Source: Sipunculus nudus (lineage: Eukaryota > Annelida > Sipuncula > Golfingiida > Sipunculidae). From it: a stretch of 64,000 nucleotides of DNA. The DNA lies in NCBI GenBank assembly GCA_026874595.1, contig CM049314.1:13384729-13448728 (forward strand), read 5' to 3'. The position numbers were made by a program, and so were the translations under genes. Shown here piece after piece: positions 1 to 12,469 of the stretch. The notes under the pieces are model-generated. The model did no database searches and was not told the DNA's origin. It saw nothing but the letters and a program-made list of their open reading frames with translations. Numbering within the stretch: position 1 is the first letter of the stretch; each line of letters opens with the position of its first letter.

Positions 1-690
1 ATAAGTAACTCGAATAAAAAAAGTGTACATTTGTTTGTTTGTTCAAACATTGGTAAAAAAGCGACCGACGCTGGATGAGTGATGAATCAATTTCCATTTC
101 GCCTATGTAATGTCAAAACCCTATCACCATTATGAAACTATTATCATACTTTCTATTCATATTTTGTATTCCCATTATAGTAATTAGCACAAATGACCAA
201 ACGCAAATTTGCGGCCACGCTGAATTGTCAAGAATCCTCAATTTTAACGTTGGTGGCAGCGTTTTATTTAGCCCTGTTTCTGTCATAATCGACAAATATA
301 AACAACAACTAGCTAACATATTTTCTCTGCATATGCAAACATGATATTTATAAATGTAATTATCACAATGTATATTGTAATTTACGCAGATTTGTTGGTC
401 TGGTTGTTATATTTGTTTATATTTGTTAATATTTGTCCAATTCTATGACTTACGATCTCAGTTTCCTTACTTTGTGCCTAACTTGGTACCTGGTGTCATT
501 TTTTGCCAAACATCCGTGCACTCTATCAACTTGCCGGTCAGATTAGCTCTCGTGTGTAGCCGGGCATAGCGCGCAGTACCGAGTATTCCTTTCTCCCATT
601 CTCCCATATAAAAAACTTTTCAACATCACTAGGTGAATATCCTGTTTTAACTGCTTCGTCATGCCCCCCTCCCCCAAACGCATAATTAAA
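1..690 (+). repeat. Duplicated segment, partner at about 21053-21560
   Basis: This stretch matches about 21053-21560 base for base over long runs. Both include the TTTGTTTGTTTGTTCAAAC run, the TCAAAACCC..ATCACCATTATGAAA run and the ATATCCTGTTTTAACT run. The partner lacks roughly 170 bp near 430-630. At 21053 the segment directly follows a Y-type receptor unit, so the window edge probably cuts another such unit lying just to the left; that last point is inference. Confidence 0.75.
132..344 (+). CDS. Small ORF with a predicted signal peptide, unrecognised
   Basis: A 70-residue reading frame opens with MKLLSYFLFIFCIPIIVIS, a good signal peptide (Lys at position 2, then a hydrophobic run, then a small polar Ser/Thr site). 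The rest is a short polar segment containing one Cys and the string NVGGSVLFSP, faintly like the A'/B strands of a V-set Ig domain. It could therefore be a first exon with a donor missed by simple reading, or chance. The duplicate at 21190 keeps the ATG and first codons but runs into TAA TAG after about 14 codons, so that copy is broken. No function can be assigned. Confidence 0.3.
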   Translation: MKLLSYFLFIFCIPIIVISTNDQTQICGHAELSRILNFNVGGSVLFSPVSVIIDKYKQQLANIFSLHMQT

Positions 691-1112
691 GGTACGGTTA
701 TTGTGCATATATAGTTTTGTTCAGCAGACATATCAAACTGTTTAATAAAGCCCCAGGTTTTGGATGATACGCTGAACTATATTATATTGTTTTCATTCTT
801 AATGCTAGCTTACCTAGGTATCATCCTTTCGTTAGGCTTCCGAGTAACCCCTTTACCTTTGAGTACAGAGCTAACCGTTTCGCATCTCCGAGCCACATAT
901 CCACTCTAGGTAGTGGCAAACAGGTAAAGTACCCACATCAACCAGCTTTAGACATCGCTATTTCTAGGAGCTCCAGTTATTCATTTTGAAGTACCAAGAG
1001 GTTTTATATCTTCAGTTTGAGGTACAGAATGCTATAGACGGACGGCACGTGTTCGGCCATAAACATGCTTGTTCGGAGTGTGGTTACTGTCTAGATATTT
1101 GTTGCTGGGACT

Positions 1113-1169
<57 letters not shown>

Positions 1170-1720
1170 TATAATTAAGAATGAATATTAAAGAAGGAAA
1201 AAGCAGAAAGGTACCGGTATCGTAGTCATTTGAAAATCAAAATATGGTTGATCTCTTGATAAGTTGTTTACTATTGGGCCATGTCAACCATGAACCATGT
1301 GCTGGAACACACATCTGCTGGAAGACTGTATACCAAAGGTATCAGTATTTACTGATTGTGTATTAATTTAGCGACCTTAACCCCAAAGTATCCAAAACTG
1401 TAGCGGCCAATCAAGTGCACGGGCGGATTCGTGTGACATAGCTTATCGTTAAAGCTGGTGAAGGGTTAATTAAGCTAATTAGTGTGTTTCGGGAGAATAC
1501 CAGAAGGCTCAACTTGCGGCCGCGAGTTCTTACAGCTTGCACATGATGTTAAATATGATGAAGCAAATATGCAGGTGTGTTTAAGCGGGGCATATATCAC
1601 AACACGTTTGCTCGACCATGTAAAACACTTTTTTTGTGTGTGGGGGGGGGGCGGGTAGGTAACCACCTCCATTTTTAATGCTTGCTTAAATATTACTATA
1701 TGTACATCTGCAGATTGTCA
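691..1720. other. Non-coding stretch
   Basis: I see no supported gene here. A (TA)n tract lies at 1116-1166, and a run of G at about 1645-1653 follows a GT-rich run. The short reading frames are alternative-start or microsatellite artefacts. Confidence 0.6.
1116..1166. repeat. (TA)n microsatellite
   Basis: An uninterrupted TA dinucleotide run of about 51 bp. Confidence 0.98.
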
Positions 1721-1945
1721 ACCAGGCTCGGTGTACCACTCCTGAGGGTCCTGGGTGTGATTCATAACACAGAGGAACTCTCGAAAGGCGCAGTCGTTTG
1801 TGAGTGAATTATGACTGTTGGGCATAGTCTCCCCATTCCGATTGCATGGCGCTCACCCACGGTGGAGACCGCCTCGGCTGAGATTCGAACCCATGATCTC
1901 CCGGCTTTGAGTCCAGCGCTTTACTCCTGAGCCACAAACACTCGC
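1720..1945 (-). mobile_element. tRNA-derived SINE (minus strand)
   Basis: Read on the minus strand, the head from about 1935 begins GTGGCTCAGGAGTAAAGCGC, an RNA polymerase III box A region. Box B is GGTTCGAATC at 1891-1882. The segment between the boxes resembles the D-arm and anticodon arm of a Leu-type tRNA (GGACTCAAAG). Downstream is an unrelated body of about 160 bp reaching toward 1720; I could not fix the 3' end or target-site duplications. This is a pseudo-tRNA head of a SINE rather than a tRNA gene, because the acceptor and T arms do not close. Confidence 0.75.
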
Positions 1946-1949
1946 TGTA

Positions 1950-4470
1950 GAGTTACATATCACGAACCTTTTATTCAAATGGTACAGAAAGCTCTTGGTG
2001 TACTGTGAGATCGTTCCATTAAGTCACTTCATAGTCTCACATACCATCACGACGCGGGGCGCGCAAATAATTAACAGCATGTGTTTCAATGACTTGATTT
2101 AAGCCGAATGAGAGGTCGTAGGTCACTGTGTGTATCGAGCAAGCGCTTTAATTAAGGCGCTATGCGGCCATCCTTCTAGACTCCGCCCATACACACGTGG
2201 GCCCCGTGCTTTAATTGTTAGTATAACAGTTATGCATTAATTTAACATTTTAAGACAGTTGGCAACTAATACAGTACTGCGAAAATGCCATGGTAAAAGC
2301 GATACATGACTGTCATTTGTTGTGTTGCCCTGGCAGCTTCACACCTTCTGTGGTAATACACACAGGTTGTTTTTTTCGCCTCTCAAAGTATGGTCTGACA
2401 AAAATACTGGACCTTTAAGTCGATATTTCTCTATACTTCATTATAAAATAAGATGTGTTAAAGGTTCAAATACCAAGCTTAATAAAAAATATTAAAACGT
2501 TGATACAATCATGAGACCTTCCTTACCTTAATATACCTGACTTGAGATGTTTTATCAGTCATGTTGTAAATGCCATGCATATATTTGTAAATTACTTGAA
2601 AACACTTGAATTATTGCCAATATTCTGTTTGCTTCAAGAAAAAAATTAAATATTTTGTCTTATGCAATTTAATAGAGTAAGCTTACGAGATATTAACTAT
2701 CGGAAAGACTTGAACTTGGAATTGTTTTCTTTCGTTGAATACATTAAAACATTATCCCCTTGCACTAAGAGTACAGCCGACGTGTGCTGAGTGTTTACAT
2801 CTTCCAAATTTTTGGCCGATCTGTATGTTACTTTGTGCCGAGAAGGAGAACGGAATTAGCAGTTCCGTTTATTGGAGTCCAGAACGAAAACATGCGCCAC
2901 AACGACACCTGGTGGAAGTCATGTTAATTAAAGATGGATATTGTTATTTGAACTAGATTAATGCATGGTTTCCCTGTACCTATAAATGGGCCCACCAAGT
3001 GAACCAGAGAGGCCAGTAAGTCGCTAAATAAACGTGAGTGTTGCATCAGGCACTAAATCTTTATTTATTACTTTTTTTACCTCATTCGACCTTTATTGTA
3101 CTCTAGCTCTCACACGTGCATTTGAAACCCAGGAGAATAAATGGTATACGGGGTCCGTTTGAAGCGATCCAGTTGAGCTGATACTGTCCTAACAGCACTG
3201 GGTTGCATAAATGACTGAATCCCACAAAATAATTGGTTCCGACAGAAACACAAACCAAATTTGGCACTGAATAAAAAAAAAGAAATTTGTCTTACTTATT
3301 CTAAATAAGACTAATAATCACACCAAAGTGAACTGTATTTTTAATCAAACCAAACTCTATTTTAACCAAATACTTTTGAAGCGAGCCCAAGGAACCTATT
3401 TTCCCTCGGAGGAATCATATACTAGCATGGTCATTCTATACATATACGTGTGAGTGTGTGTGTGTGTGGGGGGGGGGGGGTTATGCGTGGGGGGGGGGGG
3501 GGGTAGCTGCCTCCGCCTGCCTTGTGCACAATGGAAGGCACACTTAAGGCTTGAAATCGGCGTCAAGCATATTCCCTTATATGTATAAAAATAACAAGGA
3601 CCGTAGTTCAATAAAAACGGAATAAACATTTAATTTCAAGCTAAAGAACTAAACCATTTGCATAACTGTGGACTGTAGATGAATTCAAGTATTAAGAATT
3701 AACAAGAACTATTAAATATTAAGTCTTTCTCACTGGCATCCACAGGCCTTTAACCTCATATCGTATATTCTTTTACATTTTTTCACAATGATTATATTAA
3801 CGATAGTGAATTTAAATAATATTCCTGATCAACTCAAACTACAAAAAACGATCAAACCAACGGTACAAATGATGTCATGCAAAGAATGTAAGTGAATTCG
3901 ACGGCAGCTTTGTTTTTAAAACCGTCCATAGATGGCGCTTCGGTTTAATGACGATTTTAATCTAACAGGCTAAAACTAAGTCACAAATTGTATTTTCATT
4001 ACAGGTCACGTTTAGTTCCCGTTTAAATATAAATACGAAAGCTTGAGTCTTCATGTCACCAAAAGCTCTTTTATCATAAACGGAAACATTAATGATGCTA
4101 AACCGGCTTGGCTGGATCAAGTGCCTGGCTGAGTGTTGTAATCTGTTCCGGTTGGTTTGATGTATTATGCTGTGGTATTTTTGTCCATGCAGCAGACCTA
4201 TTAAATTAATCAATAAAACACAAGATTGTGGAAGAGAGATTTCAATGCCTGGTATAAGCATAATGCCCTTGATGTTGCAGATACATTGATGTTTAATATT
4301 TAGACTTGCACCCTGCACGGCAAATGTATGATGTTAACTGTCAGCTCACAAGATTGTCTGGGCTGGCTGGGGTAAAAAAAAATCAAGGGGTAAAAATCCT
4401 TGTGTAATTCACAACATGAGGGCGTAGATGTAAAGTAATGTATCTATATCAGCGTCGCCATTTTTTGTGA
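1950..4470. other. Non-coding stretch with G-rich tracts
   Basis: No reading frame here looks coding. A (GT)n run followed by two poly-G runs lies at about 3450-3503. The 118-codon minus-strand frame at 3962-4318 shows no recognisable domain. Confidence 0.5.
3451..3503. repeat. (GT)n followed by poly-G runs
   Basis: A GTGTGT run merges into about 13 G. After a 7-bp break follows another run of about 15 G. The minus strand could fold into C-rich structures; no function is inferred. Confidence 0.9.
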
Positions 4471-4473
4471 ACC

Positions 4474-4834
4474 TTAGTGACGTGGTAGTTTTCCCATTGG
4501 GCTATCCTTCTCATAGAAAACAAAGCTAAGTACCGGCGTGTCGTCCTCTTCTTGTCTGCCAACGCCTGTGAAACATTTTAACTCGGAAACGTAACCTATT
4601 GTGAGTGTCATATCCCCACGGGCGCCCCGGATCTTGAAATCAAAGTCGTTGCGGTTTTCCTTTCAAACGTTTGGCAATTCGAACTCGATCCCAGTGAATG
4701 GAAATTTCAAGGTCACGCGTTTTTCATCCACTGTGCACGTGCCCTGGATGAGGAGATTGCTCATGCTCATGGGCATGCGCATGTACATCGTCGCGTATCC
4801 TTCATACACCATCTTGATTTTTTTGTCTGGTGGT
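4474..4834 (-). CDS. Terminal exon of an unrecognised gene, with one in-frame TGA
   Basis: On the minus strand a strong 3' splice site (long T-rich tract ending CTTTGTAG) at 4835-4837 precedes 120 codons in one frame, ending at TAA 4474-4476. The peptide is soundly coding-like: it starts PPDKKIKMVYEGYATMYMRM and contains GTCTVDEKRVTLKFPFTGIE and GDMTLTIGYVSELKCF, alternating hydrophobic and polar residues as in a beta-rich fold. The exon is clearly more GC-rich than its AT-rich surroundings. One TGA at 4663-4665 (codon 57) breaks it; a CGA to TGA change at a CpG would explain it, so this may be a pseudogene or a null allele. I do not recognise the family and found no upstream exon. Selenocysteine recoding is possible but unsupported. 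Confidence 0.55.
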
Positions 4835-4839
4835 CTACA

Positions 4840-7114
4840 AAGAAAAAAATAAGTATATCAGACACGAATAGTTGTTTCTGGAGTCACTTTACTGTATTAT
4901 AATTTATGTTCATTTCTATTTTTATTGATAATGGATATTTTTAAAGATAAAAATGGTAAAGAAAATTGATATTTAACATTATAACGTCACCAGTATACAA
5001 TGAACCATGGAGCTCCAGATAAGCATTTCATACAAACCATTTTTTATGTTATTAAACTATTAAACATTGCCTTGGTGGACAGTTAGTCCAACCACTGCAC
5101 GTGTAATGGTCTTCACTACTTTGACAATTACAGCTGAAAATGTAGTGCGATTTGCAATCATTTTATGGTAATGTAATGGACTATAGCAATCTATATTTAT
5201 TGTACATACACATGCAACCACTTTTGCAACCGTTCGTAATCGCCTGGCCAGCTCAGGCAACCTCCCCTGATGCCCCCGACTGCGCGATAAAGGGAAATCA
5301 GCTTTGAAGTGTAGGACCTTGGAAATTAGGCCAAGGTCAAATAAATAAATGTCAAATAAATTATAAATACTAGGTGTAAACATGTCGCCTATGACTATTA
5401 CTCCGTCAGAAAGGCAGTGTGGAAAATTAACCATGATTAAGATCAAGACAAAAAAAACGGGCTGAATATATACAAAAGAAAATAAATAAGGACTGATTAT
5501 GTAATCGTTGCTTTTGCTCTTGATGGGACCTAAGAAAGTCTATCTGCAAAAAGAAATACCCCGATAATGATATTCCCTAAAAGCCTAAGCTTCGTAAGGG
5601 GGAACATTAATAATTTTCTCAATTAATGGTAGTAGTCGTAACCTTTTCTGTGAAACTGTGTTCAAAGTTCTTGTGTTCCACTTTCAGTTGAGTGTTTAAA
5701 GCTGTTTTAGCCTCCTTTTTGGGTCCTTTTTGGGTTCAGTTTAAAACTATCGATTATATTTTATTGTAATATTCTGTCTTCCACTGCCTGTGTTGTTTTT
5801 AAGATATAACACCTCGCACGTTTTCAAAAACTGAAACTTTTGTCAAAGTAATGGTCAAAGATGACTGAATTTGCACTTGATATTTATTTTTTCCCTTTAG
5901 CTTTCTTTCAAGGTCGTACATTTCATAGCCTATTTCCTATTATCGCTCGATTGCATGCCTAGGGGGCTTAGTATTTACTTGGTGATTACCATATGGACGG
6001 ATTCTAAAATATGTAATGGCTAGACGGTGTGATCTTTTCGTGGTCTTCAAACAGTTCTAACATTAATTATATAATAGTACAACTACTCCTCCTTGATCGT
6101 TGACTGGAGTGTTTGAACAATCGTAATACTTTGTTTGAAATAATCCCTCTTGTTTCTATAGTAAACTTATCTTATACCAGTGAAACTATCATTAAGTTCA
6201 TGCGTGTATTGGTGTATCTGGCGTATAAACCTATAACGTGTATGTTAATATCCTGCGTTGTACCCGGCCAAAAAATTTAGGAGATACAAAACGATGTGTA
6301 ATTACGTTTACCTTAAACTTGTGTTTTATAATGCTTTCTGAATAATTAAATTCTGATTTCTCCTGGAGGTTCTATAGTCGTCAGTCTATATTATTTGGGT
6401 TTTACCAGTAAACAGAGGAAATGCCAATACAGGTTCAGCTGACGATATAGACCAGATTAGATGATGATCGAAAATTCAAAGTAGCTCATCAACTGGAAAA
6501 CATTACGCCACAAGGGCCAAATATCATTAATACCAGGGATAAAGCTTTTGGCAGACAACTGTTTTACGATGAAATAGGCTTGGAATGTAATTAACCGAGA
6601 GCACAATGGCAGATCAATCAAGTCCCTTTCATTTTATATCTTTTATATATTAGAGGTAATTTTGCCGTCCCTGCCGGCGCAACTATGCAACAGCTTTGAT
6701 GTTAGCTTATGGAAAGAAAAAAAGTAGTAAGCTGTCTCGAAAGAAACGTCATCGGCAGAGTAGCTAGGGGTACGGCTGGACAGCAAATGACCGCACGATC
6801 TCTAGAGTGTAAGATTGTCCGGCGGCTCTGTGTGGCATATTTATTAAAGGTAAGCCGTGATTGAGGGGAAAACCATTGGACGGTCAATATGCTCGGAGAT
6901 ATGTGTCCCCGGCTTATGAGGACAGCGAGTATATCATCCCCCTCGGGCCCACACACACGCTGATGACTTAAAATTAAATCGGATAGATTATCAACGGTCT
7001 TTCAGGTCACCATGGAGAGGGAAGTGGAGCAACATAAACCACGTGATCACGTCACTGACCTAAGCAGGATTTACCATTGATAGATTGTTGGTCTCTTTTT
7101 CTCTCTCTGTCTCA

Positions 7115-7149
<35 letters not shown>

Positions 7150-8700
7150 GTGACCACTCCCATGCCCATAGCATTGATACTTCTCTACATTTTTACATTT
7201 TTTTCTCTCTCTTTTCCTTTCCCTTTACATTTTACAATTATCTTTCCAACAAAGCATTCTAATTTCCCCATCTCCCGATTTTGAACTAATTCCAGTTTTG
7301 AGTATTTCCTTCTATATGTGCGGGTATAAGGGGCGTAAAAATTATTAATATCATTGCTGTTGGCAATGGTCATTTATCAAACACTTTACGGTAAATAAGA
7401 GTATTACATTTGACATAATAACCAATGTTTTATCATCAGTTTACTCATCCAAAAAAAAACCTATTATTTTACAGATCTAGTCTTCTCTTATCTTTTACAT
7501 TTTCCTACCTTCAGGTCTGTGCGTTGTGTAAGAAGTGAATAGTTGCGTGGTTCTTGTAAATAGTATAGCGGTAAATGAGCAAATGCTTCGATCTGATTGG
7601 CTGTCATTTATACAGGAAGAATAATATACCGGGAAGGTCTATCCAATATTAGTCCTATTGTGTGGCTCGTGAATAATTTCAGTGTGTGCATTAATTTATC
7701 GGAAAGTTACCATACATTCATGAAGGCGATTGCATAAGGTAGGTTGTCGTTCCGGAAAGATTTTTATACTCATACCGTTTGTTTTTGAACGAAGGAAAAT
7801 TTATATCCAGTGTGGCTTTTACTGAGGATTCTACGGAAATTTAATTAAAAAATCAGGTGGCGACTCCTCCCTTTTTCAAGCGAGGCGTATAAAAACATAC
7901 ATTATTTTTTGTAGTGTCTTTGTTCTCCTTTCTATAATTTTCTTATACATTTATTTTACAATATAGGCAGTAAATACGACCTACCTCTTAAACTCTATCT
8001 TAACCCCTAATGCTGAACTATAATAAATAAAAGATATAAATAATCAGCTAAATTCTGTAGGTTTGATGAATACAAACCTTCTAACCATGAAAGTTTATGC
8101 ACAATTGCACAAAAACAGTTGCGATTACCCTAAATGGGGGACTGGAAGTAACGATTTTATTTTGAAAAGTTGTGAAAGCTATCCCCATACACACTATCAC
8201 CTCACAACAACTTTCTTTATATCCAAGGTGGCTGTACTTTGGCATGTATACAGTATAATACACGCCCCGGGGGTCGCTATGTTAACCCCACATTGAGGCT
8301 CTGTTGACTGAAGTCCCATCCTCGTTGACAGAGCGTGTCTCCCCGACCAGACAGGTGCACAATGCCAGGCCTGGTAAACACCGCTCCCTCTCAATATGAA
8401 TATCCTCCTACGGTATGTAGGCCTGACTTGCTGTCATGTCAGGTATGGTTAACATGTGTAGGGAGTTACCGAGGTGGTGCCGAAACTGAACTCTCTCTCT
8501 CTCTGATGTATCACTCCTGACCTACATACAATGTTTCGTCGTTCCCTACTTTTTTATGGCCACTCGTAGAAACCTATTATACCCATCCCGGTTACACGTC
8601 CACTTTTGGTGGTCTAGAATGCTATCTTTTGACCAAGGATATATGTACACAGTTGAACCTGTGATATAGGACCACCCTTGGGACTGGCAAAAAGTTGTCT
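4840..8700. other. Non-coding stretch
   Basis: I see no convincing gene. There is a (CT)n-rich tract at 7091-7149. The 128-codon minus-strand frame at 5060-5446 and the frame at 6702-6956 have no recognisable domain, no clear start context and no repeats elsewhere in the window. Confidence 0.5.
7091..7149. repeat. (CT)n-rich tract
   Basis: An interrupted CT-dinucleotide run of about 59 bp, longer and less pure than the tracts upstream of the Y-type genes. Confidence 0.95.
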
Positions 8701-8715
8701 TAATTCACATGTGGT

Positions 8716-10100
8716 CTCATGAACTCATATAATTATGTCTAAATTTCCAATGCTACATTGATGAGGCGCCTGCTTATGATATTACATACTTATATATTAT
8801 GATGACTTATTGCAGCGTAGACTTGAAATATATTTCAGTAATCTCTCTATTTTTATCTGATTCAAGGCGAAAAGGCTTATCCGTAATGAATTTCTATACC
8901 AACTTAATTAAAATTTTTCATAACGATTCCAGCAATATCCACAGGGATACGCTAAGATATGTGTAGCTTTCTGTACCGCTGGTATAGGAATTAAGGCGAC
9001 ATTATCACAGATACGATTCACCTATGTCCATGGAGAAGTTTTAAATAACGATTCCAGCATTATCCACAAGGCTATACTCAGAGTTGCGTATATAACTGTC
9101 TAAGCTTACATTGGTATGGCTCTTGCATAGCTTATAATATAATCATATGGTAACTTACTGCTGCATATATTTGAAATTTATTTAGGTTTTCTCCGTATAT
9201 ATATATTCATATAAAGATGAAATCGACACAAACGTGATTTAAAAATATATATAATTAATATTATAATAAGAGATTACTTGCATATAATATGGACCGAAGT
9301 TTCGGATATGCAGCAATCGGTTCCCAGAGATAAAAATTGCAACTGCGTAACCAACGAATAAAGGTATATTTGAATTAAAGAGACATTTAGGATATACATA
9401 CATACAGGAATTAAGGTGACACCAATATGGAAATATTGGAATTAAGGCGACATTTCAGAGATGAATGCATATAGGAATTAAGGCGACATTAACATCGGAG
9501 CTACAGGGAGAAGTATATGATTAAAACAAAATAATTATTATATATCAGCGTTAAGTAAATATGCCAATCGAAGGATATTCATGTACTATGATAATTATGT
9601 AATCCGTAATGAAATTTTATATCAACTTAAATAAAGTTGTCTATACTAATATGTAGCTTTCCAAGCTTATATTGATATTGCTCCTGCTTATGATATAACA
9701 TAATTATGTGATATGTCAACTTCTGTTAATATTTCAAATTTATCAAGGTTCTATGTATTTAGAAGAAGAAGAAGAAGAAGAAGTTTATTCGACATAAATT
9801 GTACATATCCATATATTGTATATTCAATTGTTTATCTTTTCGTTTTTACTATGTCAGGAGACTGTTGTAAGGATTTTTTTTCCGCTGACACAACAGCCAC
9901 CTGCAAACATTTGGTATATATTTACCCATATAGAGATTGATGTATGCAGACATTAAGTCACAAGGAATTAAAGCGACACCGTTTAAAGCAGCATTGGAAT
10001 TAAGGTAACATTTCAGAGATGAATGCCCACAGGATTAAGTGACATCAAAATAGGAGCTACAGATATGTCTATGATTATGAAAAAATATATAATGATGATT
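8716..10100. repeat. Degenerate tandem repeat field with a GGAATTAAGGCGACA core
   Basis: The core GGAATTAAGGCGACA, or close variants, starts at about 8987, 9407, 9438, 9474, 9963 and 9995. A second recurring segment (CTTACATTG.TATGGCTC..GCTTATGATAT..CATA) appears near 8745, 9105 and 9665. Together they suggest three decayed units of roughly 400-550 bp. The field also contains an AGA trinucleotide run at about 9762-9782. No coding potential is seen. Confidence 0.65.
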
Positions 10101-11057
10101 TGATATCCAAACTCGCTCTTGTATAATATTTTCTGGTTCAAAGAACATGTTTTAGCTTCATGGAATTTCTATACTTTTAAATTTTAGGACCACAGTTAAT
10201 ATAGGAAATATGGAAATCTTAAGCTGTATGGTCTTCCCGTCTTCGCACAGTAAGCCAGGCTTTAATTTATTATGAAATACCACATAAATGCATTGCGATT
10301 TAAAAATAAATTGCTGAAGATAATATAAGATCATTTGTTATGAAATAATGAAATTCATTTTGTTTGTTATTAGGGTGCTTTAATTTCAAGAGAAAAATAA
10401 GTTATAGGTTATTTTGTGCAAAATCAGGGCCACATATATATAATTACGTCATATTATATGGCAATGTCGACCTTACTCCTAAATAGGTTTTGACAATTTA
10501 TAGGAGGGGATGGTAAGTACTTCAAACCAGTTCCCTAGAGGCATTTTTAAACTCATAACTCGCCCCGACAGAGTAAGTGACCCCGTGTATCACTACAAGG
10601 AGAGTGGGATAGGTAAAATATGCATCCCTGCTGGCAAGTCATTGTTGAAAATCCTACAGGGTATCTAGAAATATATACTTGAGGACTCATGGGATTATTA
10701 TTTAGGTGTTATCATTATTGAAGTAAAGGCCTTGACCAATGTATTAGGTCAATATATGTAGGTAGCTGTTATATATTTTTATTCAATATATTATTTTTAG
10801 TTGAGGTCTAAACTTTCTGGTCATTTCATGTATGAGCCTAAATTTAATATTAATTCAGTAAATGAATGAGTTATGATATAGGAAGTTTACACAGGGAACT
10901 CACTAACAAAATATAATGTAACTCATTTGTCTGAATGCTTTAATAGTCAATCCAAGATAGTGGTTCACGGACATGAATAAGTGTGTAAATTTCCTGCATT
11001 TATGTTCCTCATCACTGTTTTGTAGGATTCCGGTTGAATATCTCTAAATAATGGTAT

Positions 11058-11123
11058 GATAGAATTTTAAGTTAATATGATAATTGGGCCGATAGAATTT
11101 TAAGTTAATATGATAATTGGGCC
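11058..11123 (+). repeat. 33-bp tandem duplication
   Basis: A 33-bp unit (11058-11090) is repeated exactly at 11091-11123. The matching place in X copy 2 (near 39445) has a single unit, so the duplication arose after the block duplication. Confidence 0.95.
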
Positions 11124-11143
11124 CTCCTTCACATGTCATTAGC

Positions 11144-11147
<4 letters not shown>

Positions 11148-11196
<49 letters not shown>
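11148..11196. repeat. (TA)n microsatellite
   Basis: A TA run of about 49 bp a short way upstream of the X-type pseudogene. The matching tract upstream of X copy 2 is interrupted by AAATA units. Confidence 0.97.
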
Positions 11197-11203
<7 letters not shown>

Positions 11204-11403
11204 AACAGTGCCTTTGTGTCCAGTATCCACCTTTGATGTAAATTACTATTACTTGCAGTCGAACAAGCTTCATATATCCCAATTTTACCAATTGCAGGTT
11301 GTATATAATGAACATTTTGTACTATTAATTAAATGTCAGAAGCAAAGTTCCCTTTTATCTGGGTCGTTTAAAAAAATATCATACCAGTCTATCTTATACT
11401 TTG

Positions 11404-12461
11404 CATCCCAGGATTAATCCTGGCAATCATCGAGTCCAGCACTTCTTGTCCCCAAAAATGCCATTGTATCAGTGGTGGTGTTTCATGTGCAGAGAATAAT
11501 CTGACCAAGATCACAGGAAGTATTATTTACTCCACCACTTTTTTTAATATTGCCAATAATGCCATTGTGACACTAAACACCGCAGGATTTCAAACCTATC
11601 GACTTGAGAAGCTCATCCTACTTAACTTTTCAATAAACCTGATCCGTTTAGTGGACTCAGAATATTTTAAATACCTATCTGGACTGATGTACGTCATACT
11701 GAAGGAAAACAAATTTACCAAAATCACGAAAACTTCACCTTGGCCCAAAAAGTTGCAATGGACAGACTTGCGAAACAACCGAATTAGATACCCAGGACAT
11801 GTAGATCAGTTGCCAACTATCCCGTGCTTGACACTGACCCGGAAACCCTTTTAACTGTGAATGTAGATCTGATCGGTTTGTAGAGTTCCTGGAGAGAGGT
11901 GTAAGCACTGAGTGGACATGTGCATCTCCGAGCCAGATATCAGCTTTGCCTATTATGATTCAGGTAAGGTACCACAACCTGCAGGGCGCAAATGTCCCTG
12001 TTCCGAAAGAATTTCGTCATATTCGCTCTGAATTAGCTGGTTGGTATTTAAATTTAACGTCATGTATCACTTTAAATATCTCGTGGGAAATAAAGGATAC
12101 TAATGACCAAGGTCTGTCAGAAACACATGCTGAAATGGAAGGACCAGGAGGTATTAAATATTCTTCTAAATATTTAACAGTACCAACGGCCAAAAGGTAC
12201 ATTTCTGTTGAGGGGAATAATCTTATCCAGTATGTTAATACTGGTGGGACAGTTAATTTCTCACAGCGCACATGGCTTAACAGCCTTCCTCTTTTTGTAT
12301 TCAGTATGGTTATACTGGGTTTAGCTGTTTTGTTGTCAGCCTGCAGTTGTGTTATTTTGATATGCGAAACATTTGATTTGCGCGACAGGGAAAGCAATGC
12401 TCATTATGATACACCCCTCAGGAGGTCTGGTGAAGAACCAATCTATGCAGTCGTTACATGA
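11404..12461 (+). pseudogene. X-type LRR/Ig-like transmembrane receptor pseudogene (copy A)
   Basis: The product would be a type I membrane receptor: an LRRNT with the CPQKCHC cysteine pattern, LRRs including LEKLILLNFSINLIRLVDS and a SPWPKKLQW strip, an LRRCT, a degenerate Ig-like stretch, a membrane helix (LFVFSMVILGLAVLLSA) and a tail ending EEPIYAVVT. Two defects are visible. There is no usable start: the segment holding the ATG in copy D is missing at 11411/11412. One inserted base near 11838-11850 (ACCCGGAAACCC against ACCGGGAACCC in D) shifts the frame at the LRR/LRRCT junction, giving TAA at 11852-11854. The second frame is then open from the LRRCT to TGA at 12459. It is very similar to 39795-40864. 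Confidence 0.9.
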
Positions 12462-12469
12462 AGGAACTC

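Noticed and set aside
1882-1935. A tRNA gene on the minus strand
   Set aside because: Box A and box B are present, but acceptor and T arms do not close and a SINE body follows; called as a SINE head.
3962-4318. 118-codon minus-strand frame near the orphan exon
   Set aside because: Composition is not protein-like, and it lies downstream of the exon's stop rather than upstream of its acceptor.
5060-5446. 128-codon minus-strand frame
   Set aside because: No domain, no splice or start context, and no second copy in the window.
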